Of a stretch of 64,000 nucleotides of DNA, positions 1 to 7,891 are shown in pieces (the stretch's first letter is position 1; each line of letters begins with the position of its first letter). The position numbers and the translations under genes are program-made. The stretch covers positions 2,742,831-2,806,830 of the forward strand of contig NZ_CP146516.1 in assembly GCF_037081835.1 (NCBI RefSeq). The letters are read 5' to 3'. Under the pieces are notes generated by a model, which was not told where the DNA came from, ran no database searches, and saw nothing but the letters and a program-made list of their open reading frames with translations. This DNA is from Spirobacillus cienkowskii. GTDB lineage: Bacteria; Bdellovibrionota_B; Oligoflexia; Silvanigrellales; Silvanigrellaceae.

Positions 1-311
1 TTTGCTGAAGTTGTATAGAACTTAGGTATTCCAGGAGTTGTATCTTCTGGACGATTATTTTCTGGATAAATATGCTCTTTAGGACGTCTTATACATCCTG
101 TTGACGCAACTCCAGCAAGCGCCATGGATGCGCCAATAATCTCTAAAAATTTTCTTCTGTGAACACCTGGTCGTAGCTCAAGTTCACTTGCTCCGTGAGG
201 AAATTCGCGTTGCATTTTATTTAGAAAATTTGGCGAATTTTCTAAATCTTCTACGCTACGCCAAAGTATCTGCTGTTTGTTTTGTTCATCATTGGAATTG
301 AACTTTGTCAT
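1..311 (-). CDS. actB: ActB, alternative complex III iron-sulfur/molybdopterin-type subunit (N-terminal fragment)
   Basis: The gene starts with ATG at 309-311 and runs off the left edge of the window, so only about 103 residues are visible. The reading begins MTKFNSNDEQ and continues with a W-R-S-V-E-D-L segment, then REFPHGASEL and a twin-arginine-like HRRKFLEIIGASMALAG stretch followed by a cysteine. This is the usual N-terminus of the Tat-variant molybdopterin oxidoreductase-like ActB family. ActB is the periplasmic Fe-S subunit of alternative complex III, a quinol-oxidising complex that replaces cytochrome bc1. The actA gene lies 68 bp upstream on the same strand, the usual actA-actB order. 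The identification rests on the N-terminus and the neighbour; cofactor motifs are outside the window. Confidence 0.85.
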   Translation of the reverse strand, partial: MTKFNSNDEQNKQQILWRSVEDLENSPNFLNKMQREFPHGASELELRPGVHRRKFLEIIGASMALAGVASTGCIRRPKEHIYPENNRPEDTTPGIPKFYTTSA

Positions 312-379
312 GGTGCAAACTTTCCAATCAAAATTTGTTACTTAACGATATTACAAAAAATACTCGTCTTAAAATTTAA

Positions 380-1030
380 TTAATAATGACAAGCTCCGCA
401 TGCTTCAGGAGGTTGTATTAATTTATTTTTATAATCTGGATCACTCAGTGGTTTATAGTTTACTGAATGAGGATCGAAAACCATATTTGTAAGTTGATCT
501 TGAGGTCTAATATTTGGCAGTGGATTGCGATGGCAATCAAGACACCAACCCATACTCAAAGGACTCACCAAACTAATCACTTCCATTTTGTCAACTCTAC
601 CATGGCACGACACACAACCAACGCCCGCGTTTAAATGCGCGCTGTGATCAAAATGAGCATGTCTTGGCAAGGAGTAAACATGAACCCAAGGTATTGGTTT
701 TTTATTGTTATAACTTTCATGTAAAAGCTTTAAACGCGGACTTTCTTTCTTTACTTTATTATGACACCCCATACATGTCTCAGTAGGTGGCAGAGGAGCT
801 ATGGAAGTTTTCTCTACTCCACTATGGCAATATCGACAGTCCATTCCCATTTGCCCAGCATGAAGCTGGTGACTAAACTCAATTGGTTGTTGAGGTTCAT
901 AACCTACAGCCAAAAATTTTGGCGAAAAATAGTACCAAATTCCAGTAACTAAAGTTACCACTAGCAAAGGAATACCTATACCAAGATATAAAGGAATTCG
1001 GTTTGTCCATTTTGGAAATATCGGTTCCAC
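380..1030 (-). CDS. actA: ActA, pentahaem cytochrome c subunit of alternative complex III
   Basis: This 216-residue protein has one N-terminal membrane segment (about residues 12-34) followed by five CxxCH haem-binding motifs: CRYCH, CMGCH, CVSCH, CLDCH and CGACH, the last at the C-terminus. That is the expected count for ActA, the periplasmic multihaem cytochrome c that passes electrons within alternative complex III. The start is GTG at 1028-1030, with an AGGTGG ribosome-binding sequence a few bases upstream; no better ATG lies nearby. It is followed on the same strand by actB, so the two are probably one transcript with the remaining act genes to the left of the window. Family assignment is strong because of the haem count, the anchor and the neighbour. 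Confidence 0.92.
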   Translation of the reverse strand: MEPIFPKWTNRIPLYLGIGIPLLVVTLVTGIWYYFSPKFLAVGYEPQQPIEFSHQLHAGQMGMDCRYCHSGVEKTSIAPLPPTETCMGCHNKVKKESPRLKLLHESYNNKKPIPWVHVYSLPRHAHFDHSAHLNAGVGCVSCHGRVDKMEVISLVSPLSMGWCLDCHRNPLPNIRPQDQLTNMVFDPHSVNYKPLSDPDYKNKLIQPPEACGACHY

Positions 1031-1337
1031 GGCACCACCTAAAATATAGCAAAAGCTAAATAATAATTAAAAAATACTTTAAATAAAGTAACAACATTCT
1101 CACAATAGAAAATTCACTGAAAAGGAACTCTCCAACGCTATGTTGCGAAAGTGTTCTATCGGATCATCACAATACGAGCAAGAGCTCCATCTTAGATCAT
1201 TAAAAACATTTTCTAAACTCTTAATGTATCAGAAATTTAAATTTTCTCGCCCTAGGGATCAAATGTCAAGATAATAAACAAAAGTGTGGCTATCGAAAAT
1301 GAGAACTATTCTCAAGAAAAAATTTTATATTTTTAAA
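1031..1337. other. Intergenic region between actA and ctaB with one 15-bp palindrome
   Basis: This 307-bp stretch probably holds the promoter of the act operon, which reads leftward, but I cannot place -35/-10 boxes confidently. The only clear structure is a perfect inverted repeat at 1300-1314 (TGAGAA-CTA-TTCTCA). It resembles the Fur-box consensus (11 of 14 informative positions by my count). On the minus strand it could equally be a short hairpin followed by TTTT just after ctaB. A 44-codon open frame at 1140-1274 (+) has poorly spaced AAGGA and no recognisable product; I do not call it. Confidence 0.4.
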
Positions 1338-2222
1338 TTACAAATTCATTATAAACCAAAACAATCTATCTACAACAAGACCAAGCACTAAAAGAGGTAA
1401 ATAAACAAGTGAAGCAAGAAAAAATTTTCTAGGCCAACCCGCATAAACTTTTTTTTCTAATCCTTTAATGCTTAAACGAAGAAACCAAATACCAAGAATA
1501 ATTGCAACTCCTAAATATAAAAAACCACCAACTTTTAATGGAACAAGTAATACACTAAAAATAAAAAGCACAAATGACCATATCACAGCTTGAATTTTTG
1601 AAAGGTACTCTCCTCTAACAACAGAGACAACTTTAATTCCTGCATTGATATAATCTTCTTTATGATAAATTGAAATTGCAATAAAATGTGGCATTTGCCA
1701 TGCAAATAAAACTCCAAAGAGGATAAGTCCTTCTAAATCAATTTTATTTGTCACCGCAGTCCAACCGAGAAGTGGCGGCATGGCTCCAGGAAATGCTCCA
1801 ATTACAAGAGCTAGCGGCGTTTTAAACTTTAAAGGCGTATAAATAAGACAGTACGCAAAGATGGCACTCACAGCCAATAACGCTGTTAATAAGTTAACAA
1901 AATAAGTCAATATAACAATACTAAGAATACCTAATAATATTGCAAAAAAAACAGCGTAATAAGTTTTCATTCTTTTCATAGCCAATGGCCGAAACTTTGT
2001 TCTTCTCATTAATCTGTCAGTTTTTCTTTCATAAATCATATTAAAAGCGTTTGCTGAAGCAACAGAACATGCGGTTCCTATAAGAGTCATTACAAAACTT
2101 AAAACCGATATGCTTCCAGGGGCAATAATAACTCCACCTGCCGTCATCAACACACAAAAAAATAAGATCCGCGGTTTGCTCAATTCTATGAAATCATAAA
2201 AAGTATAATTTTTTTTAGACAT
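1338..2222 (-). CDS. ctaB: Protoheme IX farnesyltransferase (haem O synthase)
   Basis: The 294-residue polytopic membrane protein belongs to the UbiA prenyltransferase superfamily. It transfers farnesyl from farnesyl diphosphate to haem b to make haem O for terminal oxidases. The first substrate-binding motif is visible around residues 61-80 as NMIYERKTDRLMRRTKFRPL, matching the CtaB pattern NMxxDxxxDxxMxRTxxRP with the first Asp replaced by Glu. The second motif region (YHKEDYINAGIKVV) lies around residues 187-200. About nine hydrophobic segments are present and the length is normal for the family. A Cys-rich membrane protein gene lies 35 bp upstream on the same strand and may share its transcript. 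The RBS is weak (TTGGAAAA). Confidence 0.93.
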   Translation of the reverse strand: MSKKNYTFYDFIELSKPRILFFCVLMTAGGVIIAPGSISVLSFVMTLIGTACSVASANAFNMIYERKTDRLMRRTKFRPLAMKRMKTYYAVFFAILLGILSIVILTYFVNLLTALLAVSAIFAYCLIYTPLKFKTPLALVIGAFPGAMPPLLGWTAVTNKIDLEGLILFGVLFAWQMPHFIAISIYHKEDYINAGIKVVSVVRGEYLSKIQAVIWSFVLFIFSVLLVPLKVGGFLYLGVAIILGIWFLRLSIKGLEKKVYAGWPRKFFLASLVYLPLLVLGLVVDRLFWFIMNL

Positions 2223-2257
2223 TTTTTATTTTTTTTCCAAAACACTATTGTTATATG

Positions 2258-2734
2258 CTACAAAGCTTTTGCTGCATTTTTACAGTAATCTCCAATAACT
2301 TGCCAGATATCTCCACAAGCTTTTTTTTGTCTTTTCAAAGTTTTATTTTGCATATATGGACTGCATTGTTTTACTCCAAAGTTGTAATCATATATTTCTT
2401 CATTAAATTGTTTACATTGCGAAGTTTTATCTGAATTTGCTAAACAAACTTTTATCATGCGCGATACTGTAGAATCGCAAAGTTGTGTCATTGCATCACA
2501 TCCTTTAAACCATTCCATTGTTTTGTCTGCGCATTCATTTAATGTTAAAGTACCAGATTCTTCCTGCATTTTAGCCAATGAAAACGTAATTTCTTTAGAA
2601 GAGTTTTCATAATTTCTAAAAACAATAAAACCAATAATTACAGAAAGTGTAAATAGAGCAATTACAAAAGGAACTCCCATATCGCCCTTACGTTTGTATG
2701 CCTGTATTTCTTCTTCTTGCATTTTTTCTCTCAT
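2258..2734 (-). CDS. Membrane-anchored Cys-rich protein of unknown function
   Basis: I do not recognise this protein family. The product is about 158 residues: a short charged cytoplasmic tail, one membrane helix (about residues 21-40) and a presumably periplasmic domain of about 115 residues with eight cysteines. Three cysteine pairs have identical CX10C spacing (residues 69/80, 87/98 and 141/152 when counted from the TTG at 2737), which suggests disulfide-stapled helices. I chose ATG at 2732-2734 over the adjacent in-frame TTG at 2735-2737. The position directly upstream of ctaB suggests, but does not prove, a role connected with respiratory-chain assembly. Confidence 0.7.
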   Translation of the reverse strand: MREKMQEEEIQAYKRKGDMGVPFVIALFTLSVIIGFIVFRNYENSSKEITFSLAKMQEESGTLTLNECADKTMEWFKGCDAMTQLCDSTVSRMIKVCLANSDKTSQCKQFNEEIYDYNFGVKQCSPYMQNKTLKRQKKACGDIWQVIGDYCKNAAKAL

Positions 2735-2878
2735 CAATTTAAGTTTATCATCCTGAAAATAGAATCACATTTGTAGCATGCATAAAAATATCACTACCTT
2801 TATGAGGCTTAGCCCATTCATTAAACAATTTCTACAATTATGCATTTCAATTTTTTAAATTGATTTAAAGCATGGCTA

Positions 2879-3538
2879 TTAAATTAAAGATAGTAAGTCG
2901 TTAGGATTGTTAATTATGAAATCTGGGGAAACAGCTCCTGGCTCTTTATTGTAGCCCCAAGAACACCATACTGTAACTGCACCAAAATTTTTACCACAAA
3001 CAATGTCACCGGAACTATCCCCTACCATAAAAGCCTTATCTTCAGAGGGCAAAAACTGAAATCTATTTGCAAGTATTTTTAAAGGTAGTGAGCTTGGCTT
3101 CATTTCAGCGCAACTGTCACCACCCATTACATCAGTTATGTATGGCATAAGACCGAGAGCGGCTAATAATGCTCTGGAGTGAATTTCTGGTTTATTTGTA
3201 ACAACAAAAATTTTATAATTTTGTGACAATGTTTTTAATAAAATATCTATGCCAGAATAACATTTTGACTTTAAACAAATATTATCTAAATAATGCTTTT
3301 CATATTTTATTTTAACTTCTTGGTATAAAGTATCAAAATTACTGGCATTAAATTTAGAAAAATAATCATTAAAGCAATTTACATATAGATCATGCATTCC
3401 ACGATTAACATATTTTTTTAATAATTGAGTATCTCGCAACTCAAGACCCAAACTCTCTCGAACAGCATTAACTGAATTTGCCATGTCATCTTGAGAATCT
3501 TCTAAGGTTCCATCTAAATCAAAGAAAAAAAATTTCAT
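2879..3538 (-). CDS. HAD-family phosphatase, phosphoglycolate phosphatase-like
   Basis: This 219-residue protein has all four haloacid dehalogenase motifs. The DxDGT nucleophile motif FFFDLDGTLEDS lies at the N-terminus, the Thr motif is VVTNKP near residue 115, a Lys follows around residue 147 (EMKPSS), and the acidic motif is MVGDSSGDIVCGKN near residue 172. Size and cap placement fit the Gph/PGP branch, which dephosphorylates 2-phosphoglycolate or related small phosphates; the exact substrate cannot be read from sequence. The RBS GGAGGGTGAG lies inside the end of the upstream cupin gene, 3 bp away. It is the last gene of a tex-gloB-cupin-HAD transcription unit. Confidence 0.85.
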   Translation of the reverse strand: MKFFFFDLDGTLEDSQDDMANSVNAVRESLGLELRDTQLLKKYVNRGMHDLYVNCFNDYFSKFNASNFDTLYQEVKIKYEKHYLDNICLKSKCYSGIDILLKTLSQNYKIFVVTNKPEIHSRALLAALGLMPYITDVMGGDSCAEMKPSSLPLKILANRFQFLPSEDKAFMVGDSSGDIVCGKNFGAVTVWCSWGYNKEPGAVSPDFIINNPNDLLSLI

Positions 3539-3541
3539 GTC

Positions 3542-3943
3542 TCACCCTCCATTTTGCTGAAGATACTCTAAGCTTCCTTTTCCATCACCATGTTCTGTTA
3601 CTTTTCTTTCGCCTGAGTGGCTACCTTTAATTGCAGTAAACGGTTTTGAATTATGAACATAAACTTGATGAGGAATTCCTGGTGGAATAATTAAAATATC
3701 TCCTGCTTCTAGGGTAATAGGAAGATTTTCAAAATGAAAAGTTATACATCCAGATAAAGCAGCTCTGATTTCTTCGTAATCATGAGCATGCATACTACGC
3801 TCAAACCATGGAGAACATGTTTGCACTCCATAAGAAATAAATCCTAAGGATTCTAATTTTTGCTGCATTAATGTCTCTGTTGGTTCTTCTTTTTGCGACC
3901 ATTTATAAATGGTAATGCCATTATTAAGCTTATAGTAAAACAT
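3542..3943 (-). CDS. Small cupin-domain protein
   Basis: This single-domain cupin has 133 residues. Cupin motif 1 is visible as HAHDYEEIRAALSG (metal ligands His, His and Glu) and motif 2 as GDILIIPPGIPHQVYVHN (last His ligand), so metal binding is likely. The layout resembles acireductone-dioxygenase-like small cupins, but the sequence is too short and generic to assign a reaction. It lies 9 bp after gloB and 3 bp before the HAD phosphatase gene on the same strand, with an AGGAAAA ribosome-binding site. The operon context (glyoxalase II, phosphatase) hints at small-metabolite clean-up, which is inference only. Confidence 0.75.
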   Translation of the reverse strand: MFYYKLNNGITIYKWSQKEEPTETLMQQKLESLGFISYGVQTCSPWFERSMHAHDYEEIRAALSGCITFHFENLPITLEAGDILIIPPGIPHQVYVHNSKPFTAIKGSHSGERKVTEHGDGKGSLEYLQQNGG

Positions 3944-3952
3944 AAATTTTTC

Positions 3953-4756
3953 CTATTTTAAAAGTTCAACGTCCACATTTATATTTTGATATTTATCTCT
4001 AAATTGTCTTACTTTACAAAATATTTCAAAGTCATTATTTGCATTTAAAAGAAATTTTAGATTTGGGTCATGCAATCTTAAAAAACTATTAAATATTTTT
4101 TCGGATCCTAGAGTAAATGGAATTGTTGCTTTATTTTGTTTTCTTAATTCTTTTACATCTTTTATTTTTTGTTTTATTTTTAGATTTTCTGGTTCCATTT
4201 TTTCTAAATACAAATAATTTTCTAGGGTGTATTCATGAGTACACCAAATATATGTTGTATCGGGTAAGTTTTTTATTAAAAAATTAATTGATTGGTACAT
4301 TTGATAATATGTACCTTCAAAAATTTTTCCACAACCTCCAGAAAAAATAGTATCACCAATAAAAAGGTGATGTTCGCCATTTTTTAACGAAAAAAAGTAA
4401 CAAATATGTCCTAATGTATGTCCTGGTACATAAAATATTTGAGCCGCTTCTCCCACACAATTTATTATGTCACCATGTTTTAAAAAATGCGTTTGAAATG
4501 GAACTCTTCCAGAGTCATTGATTCCTGCACAAACCTCAACATTAGGGAATTCTTTTAATATCAAAGAATTGCCATCAACATGATCACAATGATGATGGGT
4601 ATTTAAAATCTTTGTCAACTTTAAATTATTAGTCTTAATAAAATTAATTACAACATCAGATAAAGCAGGATCTACAACTACAGCCTCTTGAGATAACTCA
4701 TCGACCAGTATAAAAATATAATTGTCACTTAAGGCTGTAAGAGTATGAATTTTCAT
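3953..4756 (-). CDS. gloB: Hydroxyacylglutathione hydrolase (glyoxalase II)
   Basis: The 267-residue metallo-beta-lactamase-fold hydrolase shows the binuclear metal motif THHHCDHVDGN near residue 54, then VPGHTLGHICYF, GDTIFSGGCGKIFEG and a late CTHEYTLEN. These are the GloB signatures. The enzyme hydrolyses S-D-lactoylglutathione to D-lactate and glutathione in methylglyoxal detoxification. Length is close to the roughly 255 residues usual for the family. It begins 6 bp after tex on the minus strand and precedes the cupin gene. The thiol actually used by this organism is not shown by the window. Confidence 0.92.
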   Translation of the reverse strand: MKIHTLTALSDNYIFILVDELSQEAVVVDPALSDVVINFIKTNNLKLTKILNTHHHCDHVDGNSLILKEFPNVEVCAGINDSGRVPFQTHFLKHGDIINCVGEAAQIFYVPGHTLGHICYFFSLKNGEHHLFIGDTIFSGGCGKIFEGTYYQMYQSINFLIKNLPDTTYIWCTHEYTLENYLYLEKMEPENLKIKQKIKDVKELRKQNKATIPFTLGSEKIFNSFLRLHDPNLKFLLNANNDFEIFCKVRQFRDKYQNINVDVELLK

Positions 4757-4762
4757 AAAAAA

Positions 4763-7174
4763 TCATACTCTATTTGTATTAAATTTATTCATTAAGTCTG
4801 CAAGACTTGCTTGTTTTTCTGGTTCTTTTCCTGATTCATTTTTAGACTTTTTATTGTAAGAAGTCTTTTTGGAGTTATATGAATTTTGAGAGTGATTTCT
4901 AGATTCTTGAGTTTTAAAAGAATTATTTTGTGAAATTGCTCCAGAGCGATTAACAGAATTAGCTGTATTTACCGCAACTGGTTCTTCACATGCTTTTTTA
5001 GAAAGTGAAATTCTTTTTCTTTCTTTATCAAGCCCAATAATTTTAACTTTAACCTGATTCCCAACACTAATTACTTGAGATAAATCCTTAATAAATTGAT
5101 TTGATAATTCAGAAATGTGTATTAAACCATCTTGATGCACGCCTATATCAACAAAAGCTCCAAAATTTGTTACGTTTGTGACCGTGCCTACAACAACTTG
5201 TCCCTCTTTTAAGTGCTGAAAATCTCTAACTTCTCTGTTATATGTTTGTTTTGAACCCTCTGCACGTGGATCGCGACCAGGCTTTAAAAGTTCTTTAATA
5301 ATATCTTGTAAAGTTGGGAGTCCAATTTCTTCGGATACATAATTTTCAAGTTTAATTTTATCTATATTCTCTTTATTTCCTAATAGTTCTTTAATAGATA
5401 AAGACAAATCCTGCGCCATTTTTTCAATAATTGAATATGATTCCGGGTGGACAGCTGTATTATCAAGAGGATGTTCGCTTTCTGGAATTCTTAAAAATCC
5501 AGCAGATTGCTGAAATATTTTTGCTCCATAACCCATAACTTCAAATAAATTTTTTCTAGACTTAAATTCGCCATTATTTTCTCGATGTCTAACAATCCCT
5601 TTTGCTAAACTTGTACCAATACCTGCAACATATGAAAGTAAACTCGAACTTGCGGTATTTAAATTTACACCGACGTAGTTCACACAACTTTCTACAACTT
5701 CTCCAAGTTGTTTTTTTAGTCGACTTTGATTCACATCATGCTGGTACTGCCCAACACCTATACTTTTAGGATCAATTTTAACAAGCTCTGCCAGAGGATC
5801 CTGCAATCTTCTTGCAATACTCACAGACCCTCGATAAGTAATATCAAGTTCAGGAAACTCATCTCTTGCAATATCACTTGCCGAATAAACACTTGCACCT
5901 GCTTCATTGACAATAACAATTTTGGGTTTTTTAACATTTGATAATAATTCAAGTGTTTTTTCACAAAACGCTTCCATTTCACGACACGCTGTGCCATTTC
6001 CAATAGAAATAAAATCGACTTGATGTTTATTAATAAAATTTAAAATAACTTCTGAAGCATGTTTATTTTTGTGACTTTCAAACTCAGCATCATGTTGCGG
6101 GTAAATTGTGACATGCTCTAAAAGTTTTCCTGTTTTATCAACTACAACCAACTTACTTCCTGTTCTTAAACCAGGATCAACGCCTAATACAATTTTTCTA
6201 GGAATAGGTGGCAATAATAATAAATTTCTTAAATTTTTGCCAAAAACAGAAATTGCTTCTTCTTCAGCAGTTGATTTGGTTTCAAGACGAATTTCTGTTT
6301 CAATACTTGGAGAAATTAAACGAGAATAGCTATCTAAAATACATTCATTTAAGAAATTTTTTACTACTTCAGTCGCGGTATGTTTTATGATGTGGCTTGA
6401 AATAGTTGATATAGGAATTTGTTCATCAAATTCTAAACTAACTTTTAAAATGTCTTCTTTTTCACCTCGTCTTAGCGCCATAAGTCGATGTGCTGCAATT
6501 GATTTAACAGGCTCAGAAAACGTGTAATAGTTATTATATTTTGTTTTTTTATCTTTAAAATCTTCTTTAACCTCAGATTTAAAACTTGAATTTTCAAACA
6601 TCCATAAACGGATTTCTTTTCGGACATCAGCGATTTCAGAAATATATTCAGCAATATAATCTTTGGTGCCTTGAATCACATTATCAAGATTTTTAAGGTC
6701 TTCGTGTTGGCCAATAAATGCGGTAAATAAAGGAGTTAAATCTACTAGTGCAGAATCTTGACTTAACACTTGAGTTGCAAGAGGAACGAGACCTCTCTCA
6801 ACTGCAATTTGTCCTCGCGTGCGTTTTTTGGGTTTGTAAGGTAAATACAAATCTTCAAGCTCAGACTTAACTTTACAAGCAGAGATTTTTGCTTGTAACT
6901 CGGGAGTCATTTTATTTTGTTCTGTAATTGATCTGACTATAGCTTCTTTTCTTTCTAATAAAGAAAAGATATATTCAAATTTTTCAACAATATTTCTAAT
7001 TTGAACTTCATCTAAACCACCAGTTACTTCTTTTCGATAACGAGCAATAAAAGGAATGGTGCATTCATCAAGAATAAGTTTAAGAGTATTTTCAACCTGA
7101 TTTTTATCAATATTTAAATCTTTTGAAATATCAGAGATTATTTCTTGTGTTAGAATAATTTGTTTTATAGCCAT
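4763..7174 (-). CDS. tex: Tex-family RNA-binding transcription accessory protein
   Basis: This 803-residue protein has the full Tex layout: an N-terminal helical region with FIARYRKEVTGGLDE near residues 40-55, the YLPYKPKKRTRG block near 130, a YqgF-like RNase H fold domain (VLGVDPGLRTGSKLVVVD near 330), helix-hairpin-helix segments, and an S1 RNA-binding domain around residues 655-725 (GTVTNVTNFGAFVDIGVHQD). A Ser/Asn/Lys-rich tail of about 70 residues follows S1 and is longer than in many homologues. Tex binds nucleic acid and influences transcription; its precise function varies between species. It is the first gene of the operon continuing into gloB. Confidence 0.95.
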   Translation of the reverse strand: MAIKQIILTQEIISDISKDLNIDKNQVENTLKLILDECTIPFIARYRKEVTGGLDEVQIRNIVEKFEYIFSLLERKEAIVRSITEQNKMTPELQAKISACKVKSELEDLYLPYKPKKRTRGQIAVERGLVPLATQVLSQDSALVDLTPLFTAFIGQHEDLKNLDNVIQGTKDYIAEYISEIADVRKEIRLWMFENSSFKSEVKEDFKDKKTKYNNYYTFSEPVKSIAAHRLMALRRGEKEDILKVSLEFDEQIPISTISSHIIKHTATEVVKNFLNECILDSYSRLISPSIETEIRLETKSTAEEEAISVFGKNLRNLLLLPPIPRKIVLGVDPGLRTGSKLVVVDKTGKLLEHVTIYPQHDAEFESHKNKHASEVILNFINKHQVDFISIGNGTACREMEAFCEKTLELLSNVKKPKIVIVNEAGASVYSASDIARDEFPELDITYRGSVSIARRLQDPLAELVKIDPKSIGVGQYQHDVNQSRLKKQLGEVVESCVNYVGVNLNTASSSLLSYVAGIGTSLAKGIVRHRENNGEFKSRKNLFEVMGYGAKIFQQSAGFLRIPESEHPLDNTAVHPESYSIIEKMAQDLSLSIKELLGNKENIDKIKLENYVSEEIGLPTLQDIIKELLKPGRDPRAEGSKQTYNREVRDFQHLKEGQVVVGTVTNVTNFGAFVDIGVHQDGLIHISELSNQFIKDLSQVISVGNQVKVKIIGLDKERKRISLSKKACEEPVAVNTANSVNRSGAISQNNSFKTQESRNHSQNSYNSKKTSYNKKSKNESGKEPEKQASLADLMNKFNTNRV

Positions 7175-7272
7175 AATAGTTTACTCACAATTTAATTTAT
7201 CAAAATAAAAACTTTCCTTACAGGGAAGAAAGCAAGACGCGTCAAGAAAATACTATACAATCCTTTTTTAAC

Positions 7273-7299
7273 AAAAAAAACCGCAAATGCGGTTTTTTA
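7273..7299 (-). terminator. Intrinsic terminator after ndk
   Basis: A perfect hairpin, AAAAAACCGC-AAAT-GCGGTTTTTT, lies between the stop of ndk and the start of tex. The GC core plus A/T runs on both sides make it able to work in either direction; its position fits termination of the leftward ndk transcript. Confidence 0.9.
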
Positions 7300-7324
7300 A
7301 TAGCTAATTATCAACCAAATATTC

Positions 7325-7750
7325 TTACTTTGCAGCATTTACAAGTTCTGTGCCAGAAAAGAAGTAGCTAATTTCAATTGCAGCATTTTCTAATGAATCT
7401 GAACCGTGTACTGTGTTTTCACCAATGCTCAAACCAAATTCAGAACGAATTGTTCCCTTAGCAGCTTTTGCAGGATCTGTAGCTCCCATCAAATCTCTAT
7501 AAGAAGAAACAGCGTTTTTACCTTCAAGAACAGAGACAACAACTGGTCCAGAAGTCATGTAATCACACAATTCACCAAAAAAAGGTCTTGCAGAATGAAC
7601 AGCATAAAATTGTTCAGCTTCCCTTTTAGACATATGGATCATTTTAGTTGCAACAATTTTAAGATCTGCCGCTTCAATCTTGGCAAAAATTTTGCCGATG
7701 CAGTTACGCTTAACACCATCTGGTTTAATAATTGAAAAAGTTTTTTCCAT
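7325..7750 (-). CDS. ndk: Nucleoside diphosphate kinase
   Basis: The 141-residue protein has the NDK signature NTVHGSDS near residues 112-119, where the His is the phosphorylated catalytic residue. The N-terminus is [15 protein letters not shown], and the [20 protein letters not shown] segment is the usual substrate-binding region. The enzyme moves the terminal phosphate from NTPs to NDPs, keeping nucleotide pools balanced. Length is normal. The RBS AAGGAA lies 9 bases before ATG. It is apparently monocistronic: a strong terminator follows and the upstream neighbour is 141 bp away. Confidence 0.97.
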   Translation of the reverse strand: MEKTFSIIKPDGVKRNCIGKIFAKIEAADLKIVATKMIHMSKREAEQFYAVHSARPFFGELCDYMTSGPVVVSVLEGKNAVSSYRDLMGATDPAKAAKGTIRSEFGLSIGENTVHGSDSLENAAIEISYFFSGTELVNAAK

Positions 7751-7891
7751 TAAAGTTATTCCTTATAAAACTCGGCCTAAAAAATCTAAAAAGCTTAGCC
7801 AAAATGGAAGTTATGTAAAATTGGGGTAAAATGTCAATAGAAAATCCTAATCCTATTCTTTTTTTTAAAGTCCTTTTCTAAAACAAGCTTA

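Noticed and set aside
1140..1274. 44-codon open frame on the plus strand between actA and ctaB
   Set aside because: AAGGA is about 13 bases from the ATG, composition is not protein-like, and no family is recognised.
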